This document shows positions 24,110 through 32,694 of a DNA stretch of 59,447 nucleotides, piece after piece. Made by a program: the position numbers and the translations under genes. The stretch's first letter is position 1, and every line of letters begins with the position of its first letter. A model generated the notes under the pieces. It ran no database searches. It was not told where the DNA came from and saw only the letters and a program-made list of their open reading frames with translations. The stretch is from contig CAYORU010000022.1 in assembly GCA_964406445.1 (NCBI GenBank), positions 1 to 59,447 of the forward strand, given 5' to 3'. The stretch is from SG8-30 sp964406445 (GTDB lineage Bacteria > Pseudomonadota > Gammaproteobacteria > Steroidobacterales > Steroidobacteraceae).

Positions 24110-25267
24110 TCAATGCTCCTCGAACAATGCGCCGGTCTTGGCGAGTGCGCTCGCCGGCACAGCCTCCACCGAGGCTCCGAGAGAATAGCGCCTTGCGCCG
24201 GGATAAATGACAGCGATTCGCTCGAGCCCGAGGTCGTCGAGCGCAATGCGTATGGACGGCGTCACTCTCGGCGCGTCGGCGCGCTTGCACTCGACACCGA
24301 GCAGGCGATCCCCGCGTCGCAGCAGAAGGTCGATCTCCGCGCCCTGGTGCGTGGCCCAGAACCACGCCTCGTCGTACGGCTCGACGGCGAGCACCTGCTC
24401 GATGATGTGCCCTTCCCATGAGGCGCCAAGCTTGGGATGCGAAAGCAGCGCCTTTTCGGTCTCGAGCCCGAGCAGCTGGTGCAGCAGGCCGCTGTCGCGG
24501 ACGTAGATCTTCGGCGACTTGACCTGCCGCTTGGCAAGGTTTGCGTGCCAAGGCTGGAGCTGTCGCAGGACGAGAGCGTCGGTGAGCAGGTCGAGATAGC
24601 GACGCGTCGTCGACGGACTCACTCCGAGGGCCCGCGCCGGCTCCACCGCGTTCCAGACCTGGCCGTGGCAGTGCGCGATCATCGTCCAGAAGCGCAGCAA
24701 TGCGACAGCGGGTACGCGCACACCCCACTGCGGGAGATCGCGCTCGAGCAGGGTCTGGATGAACTGCTTGCGCCAGGCGATGCTGTCCCGCTCGCCGCGG
24801 GCGAGATACGAGCGCGGGAACCCGCCGCGAAGCCACAAGCGATCGGCCGCGTCGGCGCCGAGCTCGGCGAGGGTGAAGCCGCCGATTTCGATCCGCTCCA
24901 TGCGCCCGGCCAGGGTTTCGGCGCTTTGCCTGAGCAACTCGCCAGATGCGCTGCCGAGGATCAGGAACCTGGCGGGCGATCCGCGGCGGTCGGCCAGCAC
25001 CCGCAGGACGGGAAAGAGGTCAGGCCGGCGTTGGACCTCGTCGATGACGACCAGCCCCTTCAGCGGCTCGAGCGCCGTCCTCGGCTGCTCGAGGCGAGCG
25101 AGGGCGACCGGATCCTCCAGATCGAAGTAGTTGGGGGACTCCTCGGCGAGCAGCTCCCGCGCCAGCGTGGTCTTGCCGGCCTGGCGTGGGCCCGTCAGAA
25201 CGGTCACCGGCGCGCGCGCGAGCGCAGTGCGGATCTTCTGCAGCCAGGCGTTTCGGGCGATGTCCAC
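24110..25267 (-). CDS. AAA_14/DUF4143 ATPase
   Basis: A 385-residue protein. The N-terminal P-loop is TGPRQAGKTTLARELL, Walker B is LVVIDEVQRRPDLFPVLR, and RFLILGSASGELLR acts as the sensor region. The C-terminal DUF4143 domain (PKIYVRDSGLLHQLLGL ... GHIIEQVL ... FWATHQGAEIDLLLRRGDRLLGVECKRAD) has the E-D-ExK pattern of a restriction-endonuclease-like fold. The function of the family is unknown; DNA processing is suspected. GTG at 25267 is preferred: it gives the usual family length and sits 9 nt after a TATGAT box. Upstream codons to 25402 look like untranslated leader. Confidence 0.85.
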   Translation of the reverse strand: MDIARNAWLQKIRTALARAPVTVLTGPRQAGKTTLARELLAEESPNYFDLEDPVALARLEQPRTALEPLKGLVVIDEVQRRPDLFPVLRVLADRRGSPARFLILGSASGELLRQSAETLAGRMERIEIGGFTLAELGADAADRLWLRGGFPRSYLARGERDSIAWRKQFIQTLLERDLPQWGVRVPAVALLRFWTMIAHCHGQVWNAVEPARALGVSPSTTRRYLDLLTDALVLRQLQPWHANLAKRQVKSPKIYVRDSGLLHQLLGLETEKALLSHPKLGASWEGHIIEQVLAVEPYDEAWFWATHQGAEIDLLLRRGDRLLGVECKRADAPRVTPSIRIALDDLGLERIAVIYPGARRYSLGASVEAVPASALAKTGALFEEH

Positions 25268-25276
25268 GGCGCGCAG

Positions 25277-25307
25277 ATCATACCATGACAAACACGCATC
25301 TGATGCG
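25277..25307 (-). promoter_or_regulatory. Extended -10 promoter with adjacent 13-bp palindrome, upstream of the AAA/DUF4143 gene
   Basis: On the minus strand TGGTATGAT is an extended -10 element (TATGAT at 25282-25277). A perfect inverted repeat CGCATC-T-GATGCG at 25295-25307 lies upstream, where a regulator could bind. The predicted transcript would start about 2-3 nt before the GTG at 25267. Confidence 0.45.
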
Positions 25308-25396
25308 CGATTTTCATGGTCTAAGCGGCGCCGATCCCGGGCCCGCCGCCGGTCGGCCTGGCCTGGCAGTCGCGGCTGCCAAATGTGATTAATTAG

Positions 25397-25426
25397 TTGC
25401 ATTCATTCCGTGGCGGGGTCTATCCT
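25397..25426 (+). promoter_or_regulatory. Possible sigma70 promoter of the TonB-esterase unit
   Basis: TTGCAT at 25397-25402, an 18-nt spacer, and TATCCT at 25421-25426, giving a leader of about 43 nt before the ATG at 25476. The match is moderate, but this is the only AT-rich stretch in the divergent gap. Confidence 0.4.
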
Positions 25427-25475
25427 CGGGCCGCAACCGGCCGTTCGCCGCCTTCGCCAACGCGTGGAGAGCCCC

Positions 25476-27707
25476 ATGAACCTTCGAGCCTCGATCACGG
25501 GTGTACTGCTTGGCGCGCTTGCGGCGCAGCCGGGACTGGCCGCTGCCCAGGCCGTCCTCGAGGAAGTGATCGTCACCGCGCAGAAGCGTGACCAGCGCTT
25601 CCAGGACGTGCCGGTCGCGGTGTCGTCCTTCGACCCGGTGTTCCTCGAGCAGCAGAACGTGCAGGACTTCGGCGAGCTGTACCTCTACACGCCGGGCTTC
25701 TCGTCCTCGCCGAACTACAGCTACCACATCTACTCGTCGATGCGGGGCATCAGCTCCACCGACTTCGGCTTCGGAACGGACCCGTCGATCGGCTTCTACC
25801 TGAACGGCGTGCACCTGGGGCGCTACGGCACCCAGGTCGTGTCCTACTACGACATCGAGCGGGTCGAGGTGGTGAAGGGCCCGCAGAACACGCTGTTCGG
25901 CCGCAGCGCCATCGCGGGGGCGATCGCCGTGACGACGGCGCGGCCGACACAGGACTTCGATGCCTTCCTCGAGGTGGGCGCCGGCAACCGCGAGCGCATC
26001 ACGGCCACGGGCATGGTCAACCTGCCGGTGTCGGACGCGCTCGCCTTCCGCATCGCCGGCACGATCGACGACCGCGCGGGCTACCTGAAGAACACCTTCG
26101 GCGGCTCCGACATCGGCGTCTCCGACGTGGCCGCGGCGCGCGTGACCGGCCGGTTCACGCCGAACGAACGGCTCACGGCGGACCTGATCCTCAACTACGA
26201 GGACCGCAAGGAGACCGGGAACGTCTACTCCGAGGTGGGCCTGCCGGACTTCACGGTCAACAGCTCGCTGCGCGGCCGCGAGAACCGCAGCGACTTCGAG
26301 GTGCTGGACGCCACGCTCGACCTGCGGGTCGGCCTGTCGGATGCCTGGGAGCTGCGCTCGCTCACCAACTACCGCACCGTCGAGGCTGACTATGCCGAGG
26401 ACTACGATGGTCTCGCCATCATCGCGGGCGGGCCGTACTACCAGGGCCAGGACGTGGACCTGTTCAACCAGGAGCTGCGCCTGAAGTTCGAGTCCGCTCG
26501 CGGGCTGACCTTCATCGCCGGCGCCTCCTACTTCGACGAGAGCATGGATGCCTTCGTGGCCGAGTGGGTCGACACGGGCCTCGCCTTCACGGGCTCCCCG
26601 GCGCCCGGGCTGCAACCGGGCGACTACTCGAACGCCTTCATCGAAAAGGGCTTCTACGACAGCGGCGCGGAGGGCTACTCGTTCTTCGTGGACCTGAGCG
26701 TGCCGGTGACCGAGCGCCTCACGCTCACGGCCGGCGCGCGCTACAACCGCGACGAGAAGACGCTGACGCTCGCCATCCCCGACCCGGCGGTGCTCGCCGA
26801 GAACGCCAACGCGCCGTTTCCCTGCGCCTGCTACCTCTACGGCGCGTGGCTCAGCACGCCGCTGTCGCTCGAGCGCACCTGGGACGACACCTCGGTGCGG
26901 CTGGCGCTCGACTACGACCTGACGGCGGATGTCGGCGCCTACGTTTCCTGGTCGCAGGGCTGGAAGGCGGGCGGCATCGAGTCGTTCAAGTTCGCGCTGC
27001 CGCCGGGCTTCCCGCTGTTCTTCGGGCTCGACCTCGCGGCCGCGGGCGGCAGCCTGCGCTCCTACGACCCGGAGACGGTCGACTCATGGGAGATCGGCAT
27101 CAAGGGCTTCGCGGCCGATCGCCGCGTGCAGTTCGACCTGGTGGCCTACTACTTCGACTTCAAGGACCTGCAGAAGAGCGTCTTCCAGGGCGCGACGGCG
27201 GTGATCCAGAATGTCGGCAGCGCGGACGGCCGGGGCATCGAGGCCGACCTGCGCTTCCGCCCGAGCGAGAACTGGACGCTGTTCGTCAACGCCGCCTACA
27301 ACGACACTGAGATCAAGGACGATCCGACCCCGGCGCAGGTGGGCCAGCCGCTGAACCGCGCGCCTGAGTTCTCGGGCGCGGCGGGCGGCACCTACAGCTT
27401 CACGCCCGGCTGGGCGGGCGGCGGCCGGCTGGCGCTGACGGCGTCCTACGCCTACCAGGACGAGTACCGCACGGATGAATCGCTGACCCCGAATGTCGAG
27501 AGCTACGGCATCGCCAACGCCAGCCTCGCCTTCACGGCGCCCTCGGGGCGCTGGTCGGTCCGCGCCTACGTCGACAACCTGACCGACGAGTTCACCTACA
27601 ACCGCCGGCTCGCACCGCAGCCGTTCGTCTTCCCGGTCGAGACGCGCAGCGTGCTCGGCAAGCCGCGGGAGTACGGGCTGATCCTGCGATACAACTTCGG
27701 CGGCTGA
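25476..27707 (+). CDS. TonB-dependent outer-membrane receptor
   Basis: A complete 743-residue receptor. It has a signal peptide (residues 1-26, ending AAAQ), a TonB box EEVIVTA, a plug domain with VKGPQNTLFGRSAIAGAI, and a barrel ending in EYGLILRYNFGG with a C-terminal aromatic pattern. ATG at 25476 is chosen over 25410 because it directly precedes the signal peptide and has GGAGA upstream. It is followed after 12 nt by a carboxylesterase gene, so the two likely form one transcription unit and the ligand may be an ester or amide. Confidence 0.94.
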   Translation: MNLRASITGVLLGALAAQPGLAAAQAVLEEVIVTAQKRDQRFQDVPVAVSSFDPVFLEQQNVQDFGELYLYTPGFSSSPNYSYHIYSSMRGISSTDFGFGTDPSIGFYLNGVHLGRYGTQVVSYYDIERVEVVKGPQNTLFGRSAIAGAIAVTTARPTQDFDAFLEVGAGNRERITATGMVNLPVSDALAFRIAGTIDDRAGYLKNTFGGSDIGVSDVAAARVTGRFTPNERLTADLILNYEDRKETGNVYSEVGLPDFTVNSSLRGRENRSDFEVLDATLDLRVGLSDAWELRSLTNYRTVEADYAEDYDGLAIIAGGPYYQGQDVDLFNQELRLKFESARGLTFIAGASYFDESMDAFVAEWVDTGLAFTGSPAPGLQPGDYSNAFIEKGFYDSGAEGYSFFVDLSVPVTERLTLTAGARYNRDEKTLTLAIPDPAVLAENANAPFPCACYLYGAWLSTPLSLERTWDDTSVRLALDYDLTADVGAYVSWSQGWKAGGIESFKFALPPGFPLFFGLDLAAAGGSLRSYDPETVDSWEIGIKGFAADRRVQFDLVAYYFDFKDLQKSVFQGATAVIQNVGSADGRGIEADLRFRPSENWTLFVNAAYNDTEIKDDPTPAQVGQPLNRAPEFSGAAGGTYSFTPGWAGGGRLALTASYAYQDEYRTDESLTPNVESYGIANASLAFTAPSGRWSVRAYVDNLTDEFTYNRRLAPQPFVFPVETRSVLGKPREYGLILRYNFGG

Positions 27708-27719
27708 CCCGCCCGGGCC

Positions 27720-29324
27720 ATGACGCGCGCGCGATCCGCGGACGCCGGGGGTCCCGACCCGCTGGTGCTGACGAGCTGCGGCTGGATCCGCGGCGTGCCG
27801 CAGCCGCCAGGCGTGCTCGGGTTCCTCGGCATCCCGTATGCCGAGCCGCCGACCGGAGAGCGACGCTTCCGCGCACCTGAGCCGGTGAAGCCCTGGTGGG
27901 GCATCCGGGATGCGGGCCAGTTCGGCCCGGCGGCGGCGCAGGTCTTCGATCCGCACGAGGCGCGGCTCGAGGAGATCGAGGACCGGCCGGCGACGACCCC
28001 GGCGCCGGCCTGGGTCGGCAGCGAGGACTGCCTGACGCTCAACGTATGGACGCCAGCGGCCGACGGCGCACGCCGGCCGGTCATCGTGTTCCTGCACGGC
28101 GGCGCCAACTGGCTGGAGAGCAGCCGGCTGCGCGTCTACCACGGCGAATCGTTCGTGCGCCGGGGCGACGTGGTGTTCTGCTCGGTCAACTACCGGCTCG
28201 GCGTGTTCGGCTTCCTCGACCTCTCGGACGCCGGGCTCGAGGGCTGCCACTCGAACGGGCTGCGCGACCAGCTGCTGGCGCTGGAGTGGATCCACGCCAA
28301 CGTCGCGGCCTTCGGCGGCGACCCGGACAACATCACGGTGATGGGCGAATCGGCCGGCAGCATGGACCTGAGCTGGCTTCTGACCACCGGCCGCCTCGAC
28401 GGGCGGATCCGCCGCGCGGTGTTGATGAGCGGCGTGGCCGGCGTGCCGGGCCTCGCCGAGACGCGCGAGGACGCCTACTACACGCCCCAGCACGCGCGCG
28501 AGCAGGCCCGCGAGCTGTTGCCGCTCCTCGGCTGCCGCTCGGCGGCGGAACTGGTCGCGCTCGACACGGCGACGTTGCTCGAGCGGCAGGCCGCCGCGTT
28601 GCCGTCGCGACACATGCTGTTCTTCTGGGACTCGCTCTTCTATCCGCGCGTCGACGGCCAGTTCATTCCGCGCACGCCGTTTGCGCACGCGCGGCGCGGC
28701 GGCCTCGCCGGCATCGACCTGATGGTCGGCTCGACCGGCTACGAGGCCGGGCTATGGCTGCTGTGGGATGCCGCCCTCGACCGCCAATCGGCGGCGGCGC
28801 TATGCGAGCAGCTGCCGTGCTTCCCGCCAGGGCAGCGGGCCGCCGCCGCGGCGCTCTACGACCGGCTCTTTGCCGGCGAGCCGCCGGGCGTGCGCGGCAT
28901 GCAGCTGCTCGGCGACGCGATGTTCGTCGTGCCCGGGCTCGCGCTCGCGGAGGCCCACGCGGCCAGCGGCGGCCGCAGCTGGCTCTACCAGTTCCAGTGG
29001 GAAGTGCCGGGCTCGCCGATGCGTGCCACCCATGCCGCCGACCTGTTCTTCTTCTTCGACCACCTCGCGCTGCCCGGGGCGGTGGACCTCATCGGCCAGC
29101 CGCAGGATGCGGCCGACGCGGCCACGCGGGCCGCGCTCGCGGCCCGGATGCAGTCCGCCCTGATCGATTTCGCGCGAACCGGCCAGCCGGGCTGGCCGGC
29201 CTACGAACCGGCCCAGCGGCGCGTGATGCTCTTCGACCGGCAGGACACCGTGGCAACCGATCCCTTCGGGGAGCGGCGCGAATGGTGGCTTCGAAACGTC
29301 TACGAGCCGGTGCTCGCGCGTTGA
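27720..29324 (+). CDS. Carboxylesterase type B
   Basis: A 534-residue alpha/beta-hydrolase of the cholinesterase-like family. Signatures: EDCLTLNVWTP, oxyanion-hole VFLHGGANW, catalytic serine in VMGESAGSMD, VNYRLGVFGFL, and a late His in THAADLFFFFDH. No signal peptide is evident (MTRARSADAGGPDPL), so it probably acts in the cytoplasm. Family members hydrolyse carboxylic esters. It is co-directional with the TonB receptor just upstream, and its last 25 nt overlap the end of the convergent TetR gene. Confidence 0.92.
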   Translation: MTRARSADAGGPDPLVLTSCGWIRGVPQPPGVLGFLGIPYAEPPTGERRFRAPEPVKPWWGIRDAGQFGPAAAQVFDPHEARLEEIEDRPATTPAPAWVGSEDCLTLNVWTPAADGARRPVIVFLHGGANWLESSRLRVYHGESFVRRGDVVFCSVNYRLGVFGFLDLSDAGLEGCHSNGLRDQLLALEWIHANVAAFGGDPDNITVMGESAGSMDLSWLLTTGRLDGRIRRAVLMSGVAGVPGLAETREDAYYTPQHAREQARELLPLLGCRSAAELVALDTATLLERQAAALPSRHMLFFWDSLFYPRVDGQFIPRTPFAHARRGGLAGIDLMVGSTGYEAGLWLLWDAALDRQSAAALCEQLPCFPPGQRAAAAALYDRLFAGEPPGVRGMQLLGDAMFVVPGLALAEAHAASGGRSWLYQFQWEVPGSPMRATHAADLFFFFDHLALPGAVDLIGQPQDAADAATRAALAARMQSALIDFARTGQPGWPAYEPAQRRVMLFDRQDTVATDPFGERREWWLRNVYEPVLAR

Positions 29325-29998
29325 GCGCGGCGGCGGCGCGCGACCTTGCGGGTGGCCGCCTGCGGCTCGAAGGCAGCGGCCCACAGCTGGACGTAGGCGA
29401 GCCGCGCAAACTCGGCGAGCAGGGCCCGGTCCTCGCCGCCGCCGAGGCCGGAGCGCTCGGCGACGAGCGTGAAGAGCTCGTTGGCGAAGAGCGCGAGCCG
29501 CTCGAGCCGGGGCCGCGGCCAGGTCGAGCCGAACCGGCGCATCTCGGCCGCGACCCGCGAGCTGAGCGCCCGCGAATGCTCGCGGTCGAGCGCGTGCAGC
29601 TCGCGATGCGACCACATCGCGCGCACCAGCTCGTGCTCGGCGTCCGGGTCGGCGGCGTAGCCGGAGAGCGTGTCGGCGAGCCGTGCCGCGAAACTGCGCC
29701 AGTCGTCCTCGCGCCCCGCCTCGATCGCCGCGTCCAGCCGCGCGGTCACCTCCGCGAGCCAGTCCTGGTAGAGGCGGTAGATGATCGCCTGCTTGTTGGG
29801 GAAGAACTGGTAGACGGAAGCGACGCTGATGCGCGCTTCCGCGGCTACGTGGTTGATCGTGAAGCGCTCGACGCCGTCGCGCGTCAGGGCGACGAGCGCG
29901 GCGTCGAGGATGCGCCGCACCATCTGGCGCGAGCGGGCCTGCGACGGCTCTTTCTTGGGGCTCACGCGCAGTCGGCGCGTGCGGGGCGTTCCGGGCAT
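29300..29998 (-). CDS. TetR-family transcriptional regulator
   Basis: A 232-residue repressor-type protein with an N-terminal TetR helix-turn-helix (RQMVRRILDAALVALTRDGVERFTINHVAAEARISVASVYQFFPNKQAIIYRLY) and a helical ligand domain. ATG at 29998 is the last start before the HTH; the open frame to 30202 is a GC artefact. The gene is divergent from the dimethylformamidase-like operon (128-nt gap) and convergent with the esterase gene, so it probably controls the amide-hydrolase genes. I see no clear operator palindrome in 29999-30126. Confidence 0.88.
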   Translation of the reverse strand: MPGTPRTRRLRVSPKKEPSQARSRQMVRRILDAALVALTRDGVERFTINHVAAEARISVASVYQFFPNKQAIIYRLYQDWLAEVTARLDAAIEAGREDDWRSFAARLADTLSGYAADPDAEHELVRAMWSHRELHALDREHSRALSSRVAAEMRRFGSTWPRPRLERLALFANELFTLVAERSGLGGGEDRALLAEFARLAYVQLWAAAFEPQAATRKVARRRRAQRASTGS

Positions 29999-30126
29999 GA
30001 TGCGCGTGGGCTCTGCGGGACCGTGCGGCTGTCGACCCCGGGGGCGGGGCGCTCGGCAGGTTACCAGAATGGCGCGACGACCGGCCCGGCGCAGGCTGTC
30101 GCGGCCCCCAGGGAGGTGCACTGACC

Positions 30127-30441
30127 GTGTTGCGTGTCGATCCCGCCCGGCGTGACCTGGTGGACGAATACCTCTCGCGCCCGTTCGGCCCGCACAGCCC
30201 ACAGCTGCAGCGGCTCGCGCTGCACCTGCGGCTCGCGCAGCCCGCCGGCAAGCTGGTGGCGGTGACCGTCGCCCGTCACGCGGCGTGGCGCATCGGCGTG
30301 TTCTCCGGCCGGCGCGGCACGCCCATCCGGCTCCTGGACGACACCGTGTATCGCTCGCTCGCCGACGTCAACCGCGCCATCTTCATGCTGCAGTGGCAGG
30401 CGGCGAGCGGCACCGCCCCGCCCGCCGCGGACGGCGCCTGA
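30127..30441 (+). CDS. Putative N,N-dimethylformamidase small (alpha) subunit
   Basis: A 104-residue protein (VDPARRDLVDEYLSRPFGPHSPQLQRLALHLR ... GKLVAVTVARHAAWRIGVFSGRRGTPI). Known dimethylformamidases consist of a small subunit of about 15 kDa and a large one of about 85 kDa, encoded side by side. The small size and its position 3 nt before the large-subunit gene support this assignment; the sequence alone is not diagnostic. The start is GTG at 30127, with a strong GGAGGT ribosome-binding site 9 nt upstream. Confidence 0.72.
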   Translation: MLRVDPARRDLVDEYLSRPFGPHSPQLQRLALHLRLAQPAGKLVAVTVARHAAWRIGVFSGRRGTPIRLLDDTVYRSLADVNRAIFMLQWQAASGTAPPAADGA

Positions 30442-30444
30442 GAC

Positions 30445-32694
30445 ATGCAGCGGGCAGCCAAGCAGGTGATCGGCTACTGCACGCCGTGGAGCGTGGCGCC
30501 AGGCGAGCGGGTCGACTTCAAGCTGAGCGTGGCGGGTGCCGGGGACTTCAGCGCCTCGCTGTGGCGGATCATCTGCGGCGACGACAGCCCGGACGGCCCT
30601 GGCCTCGACCTGCGGCGCGTGCCGAGCGGGCTCGACGGCCGACACACCGGGCGCCAGCAGCCGCTGCGACCCGGCTCGTGCATCCAGTTCCCGCCCGACG
30701 CCGCGCTCGACGCGCTGCGCTCCTTCAGCCTCGGGCTGCTGCTGTGGCCGACGGCGCCCGGCCATGGCCGCGCGCAGGCCATCGCCTCGATCTGGGACGA
30801 GGACCATGGCCTGGGCTTCGAGCTCGGCCTCGACGCGGACGGGTTCCTCGAGGTGCGAATCGGAGCGGACGGACGAGCCGCCGTGCTGCGCGGCCCCACG
30901 CCGCTCGTGGCGCGGCGCTGGGTTCGGGTGCACGCGGCCTACGATGAACGCAGCGGCGAGCTGAGCCTCGCGCATTCGTTCCTGCGCGGCGCCGCCTGGC
31001 CGGAACAGGGCGCGCGCACGACCCTCGCCGCCGGGCCGGGTGCGCTCGCTCCGAGCGGTCGGCCGTTCACGCTCGCAGCGCGGCCGGCCGACGGTGGCGC
31101 GAGCCTTTGCTACGACGGCAAGCTCGAGGCCCCGTGCCTGAGCCATCGCAGTCTCGACGGCGCGGAACTCGAGCGCCGCGCCGCCGCCGTGCTTGCCGGT
31201 GAATCGACGTCCGAATTGCTCGGCTGCTGGGACTTCGCGCAGGACGCATCGACCACGCGGGTCCGCGACGTCTCCGGCCGCGGCTGGCACGGCGAGACGC
31301 ACAACCTGCCTGCACGCGGCGTGGCCGGCCACGCGTGGAACGGCGAGCAGCACGACTGGCGGCGTGCGCCTGCTCACTACGCGGCGATCCACTTCCACTC
31401 GGACGATCTCTACGACGCCCGCTGGGACACGACGCTGTCGCTGGCGATTCCCGTCGACCTGCCGAGCGGCTGCTACGCCGCGCGCCTCGAGGCCGACGGC
31501 GACGTGAGCTACGTGACCTTCTTCGTGCGCCCGCCGCGCGACCGGGCGACCGCGCCGGTCGCGTTCCTCGCCTCGACCGCCACCTACCTCGCCTACGCCA
31601 ACTACCGCTTCATGCTCGACCAGCCGTTGAGCGAGCTTCAGCTCGACGCCGCCATCGTGCTCGAGCCGGAGGCCGTGTACCTGCAGGAGCACCCGGAAGT
31701 CGGCCTGTCCGCCTACGACAGCCATGTGGATGGCAGCGGCGCGCGGCACTCCTCGCGGCTGCGGCCGGTGCTCAACCACGGGCCCTGCTCGGACGTCTGG
31801 AACTTCAACGCCGACACCCACCTGCTGGCCTGGCTCGAGCACCGCGGCCAGGCGGTCGACGTGATCACCGACGAGGACCTGCACGCCGAGGGCCTCGCGC
31901 TGCTCGCGCGCTATCGCGTCGTGCTCACCGGCACCCATCCGGAGTACTGGTCGACGCAGATGATGGCCGCGCTGCAAGCTTACCTGCGGCAGGGTGGCCG
32001 GCTGATGTACCTGGGCGGCAACGGCTTCTACTGGCGCATCGCCTTCCACGGCACGCTGCCGGGCGTCATCGAGGTCCGGCGCGCCGAGGGCGGCGCGCGC
32101 TACTGGGCCGAGGCGCCGGGCGAGTACCACCACGCCTTCAGCGGCGAGTTGGGCGGCCTGTGGCGTCGGGTCGGCCTGCCGCCGGAGCAGGTGGTGGGCG
32201 TCGGGACGCGCGGCATCGGGTTCGAGCGCTCCGCGCCCTACCGGCGCACCGCCGCGAGCCGCGACCCGCGCGTCGCCTTCATGTTCGAGGGCCTGGCAGA
32301 GGATGCGCCGATCGGCGACGCGGGCTACGTGGCCGGTGGCGCGGCGGGATTCGAGATCGACGCCAGCTCGGCCGAGCGCGGCACGCCGGCGCATGCCCTG
32401 GTCGTCGCCGTGGCCGATGACTTCCCGGCGAGCGCGATGCCCGTGCCGGAGGACATCCTGATGTGCACGCCGGCGATGTCCGGCGATCTCAACCGCGACA
32501 TCCGCGCCGAGCTCGTGTTCTTCGAGACGCCCGAGGGCGGCGCGGTGTTCTCGGTCGGCTCCATCGCCTGGTGCGGCAGCCTGCCGTGGAACGGCTTCGA
32601 CAACGCCGTCGCGCGGCTGACCGGCAACGTGCTGCGGCGGTTCCTGTCGGCCGACCCGTTCGCTCCGCCCGGTGCCGGGGCCGCGGGGCCGTGA
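30445..32694 (+). CDS. N,N-dimethylformamidase-like large (beta) subunit
   Basis: A 749-residue protein of the dimethylformamidase large-subunit family, which hydrolyses N,N-dialkylformamides with a mononuclear iron. The N-terminal part (about 70-245) is a LamG/jelly-roll-like domain (CIQFPPDAALDALRSFSLGL; GLLGCWDFAQ later). The central part has TYLAYANYRF (Y381/Y384/Y387), LSAYDSHVDG (Y424) and GTHPEYWS (E500). In the Paracoccus enzyme two Tyr and one Glu bind iron with similar spacing, so Y384, Y424 and E500 are the best candidates here (inference). MYLGGNGFYWR and DLNRDIRAELVFFE also fit. Substrate may differ from dimethylformamide. Confidence 0.82.
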   Translation: MQRAAKQVIGYCTPWSVAPGERVDFKLSVAGAGDFSASLWRIICGDDSPDGPGLDLRRVPSGLDGRHTGRQQPLRPGSCIQFPPDAALDALRSFSLGLLLWPTAPGHGRAQAIASIWDEDHGLGFELGLDADGFLEVRIGADGRAAVLRGPTPLVARRWVRVHAAYDERSGELSLAHSFLRGAAWPEQGARTTLAAGPGALAPSGRPFTLAARPADGGASLCYDGKLEAPCLSHRSLDGAELERRAAAVLAGESTSELLGCWDFAQDASTTRVRDVSGRGWHGETHNLPARGVAGHAWNGEQHDWRRAPAHYAAIHFHSDDLYDARWDTTLSLAIPVDLPSGCYAARLEADGDVSYVTFFVRPPRDRATAPVAFLASTATYLAYANYRFMLDQPLSELQLDAAIVLEPEAVYLQEHPEVGLSAYDSHVDGSGARHSSRLRPVLNHGPCSDVWNFNADTHLLAWLEHRGQAVDVITDEDLHAEGLALLARYRVVLTGTHPEYWSTQMMAALQAYLRQGGRLMYLGGNGFYWRIAFHGTLPGVIEVRRAEGGARYWAEAPGEYHHAFSGELGGLWRRVGLPPEQVVGVGTRGIGFERSAPYRRTAASRDPRVAFMFEGLAEDAPIGDAGYVAGGAAGFEIDASSAERGTPAHALVVAVADDFPASAMPVPEDILMCTPAMSGDLNRDIRAELVFFETPEGGAVFSVGSIAWCGSLPWNGFDNAVARLTGNVLRRFLSADPFAPPGAGAAGP

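Noticed and set aside
22566..24188. 540-codon plus-strand open frame antisense to the amidase
   Set aside because: Mirror frame of a well-supported amidase; composition is typical of GC shadows, with no motif.
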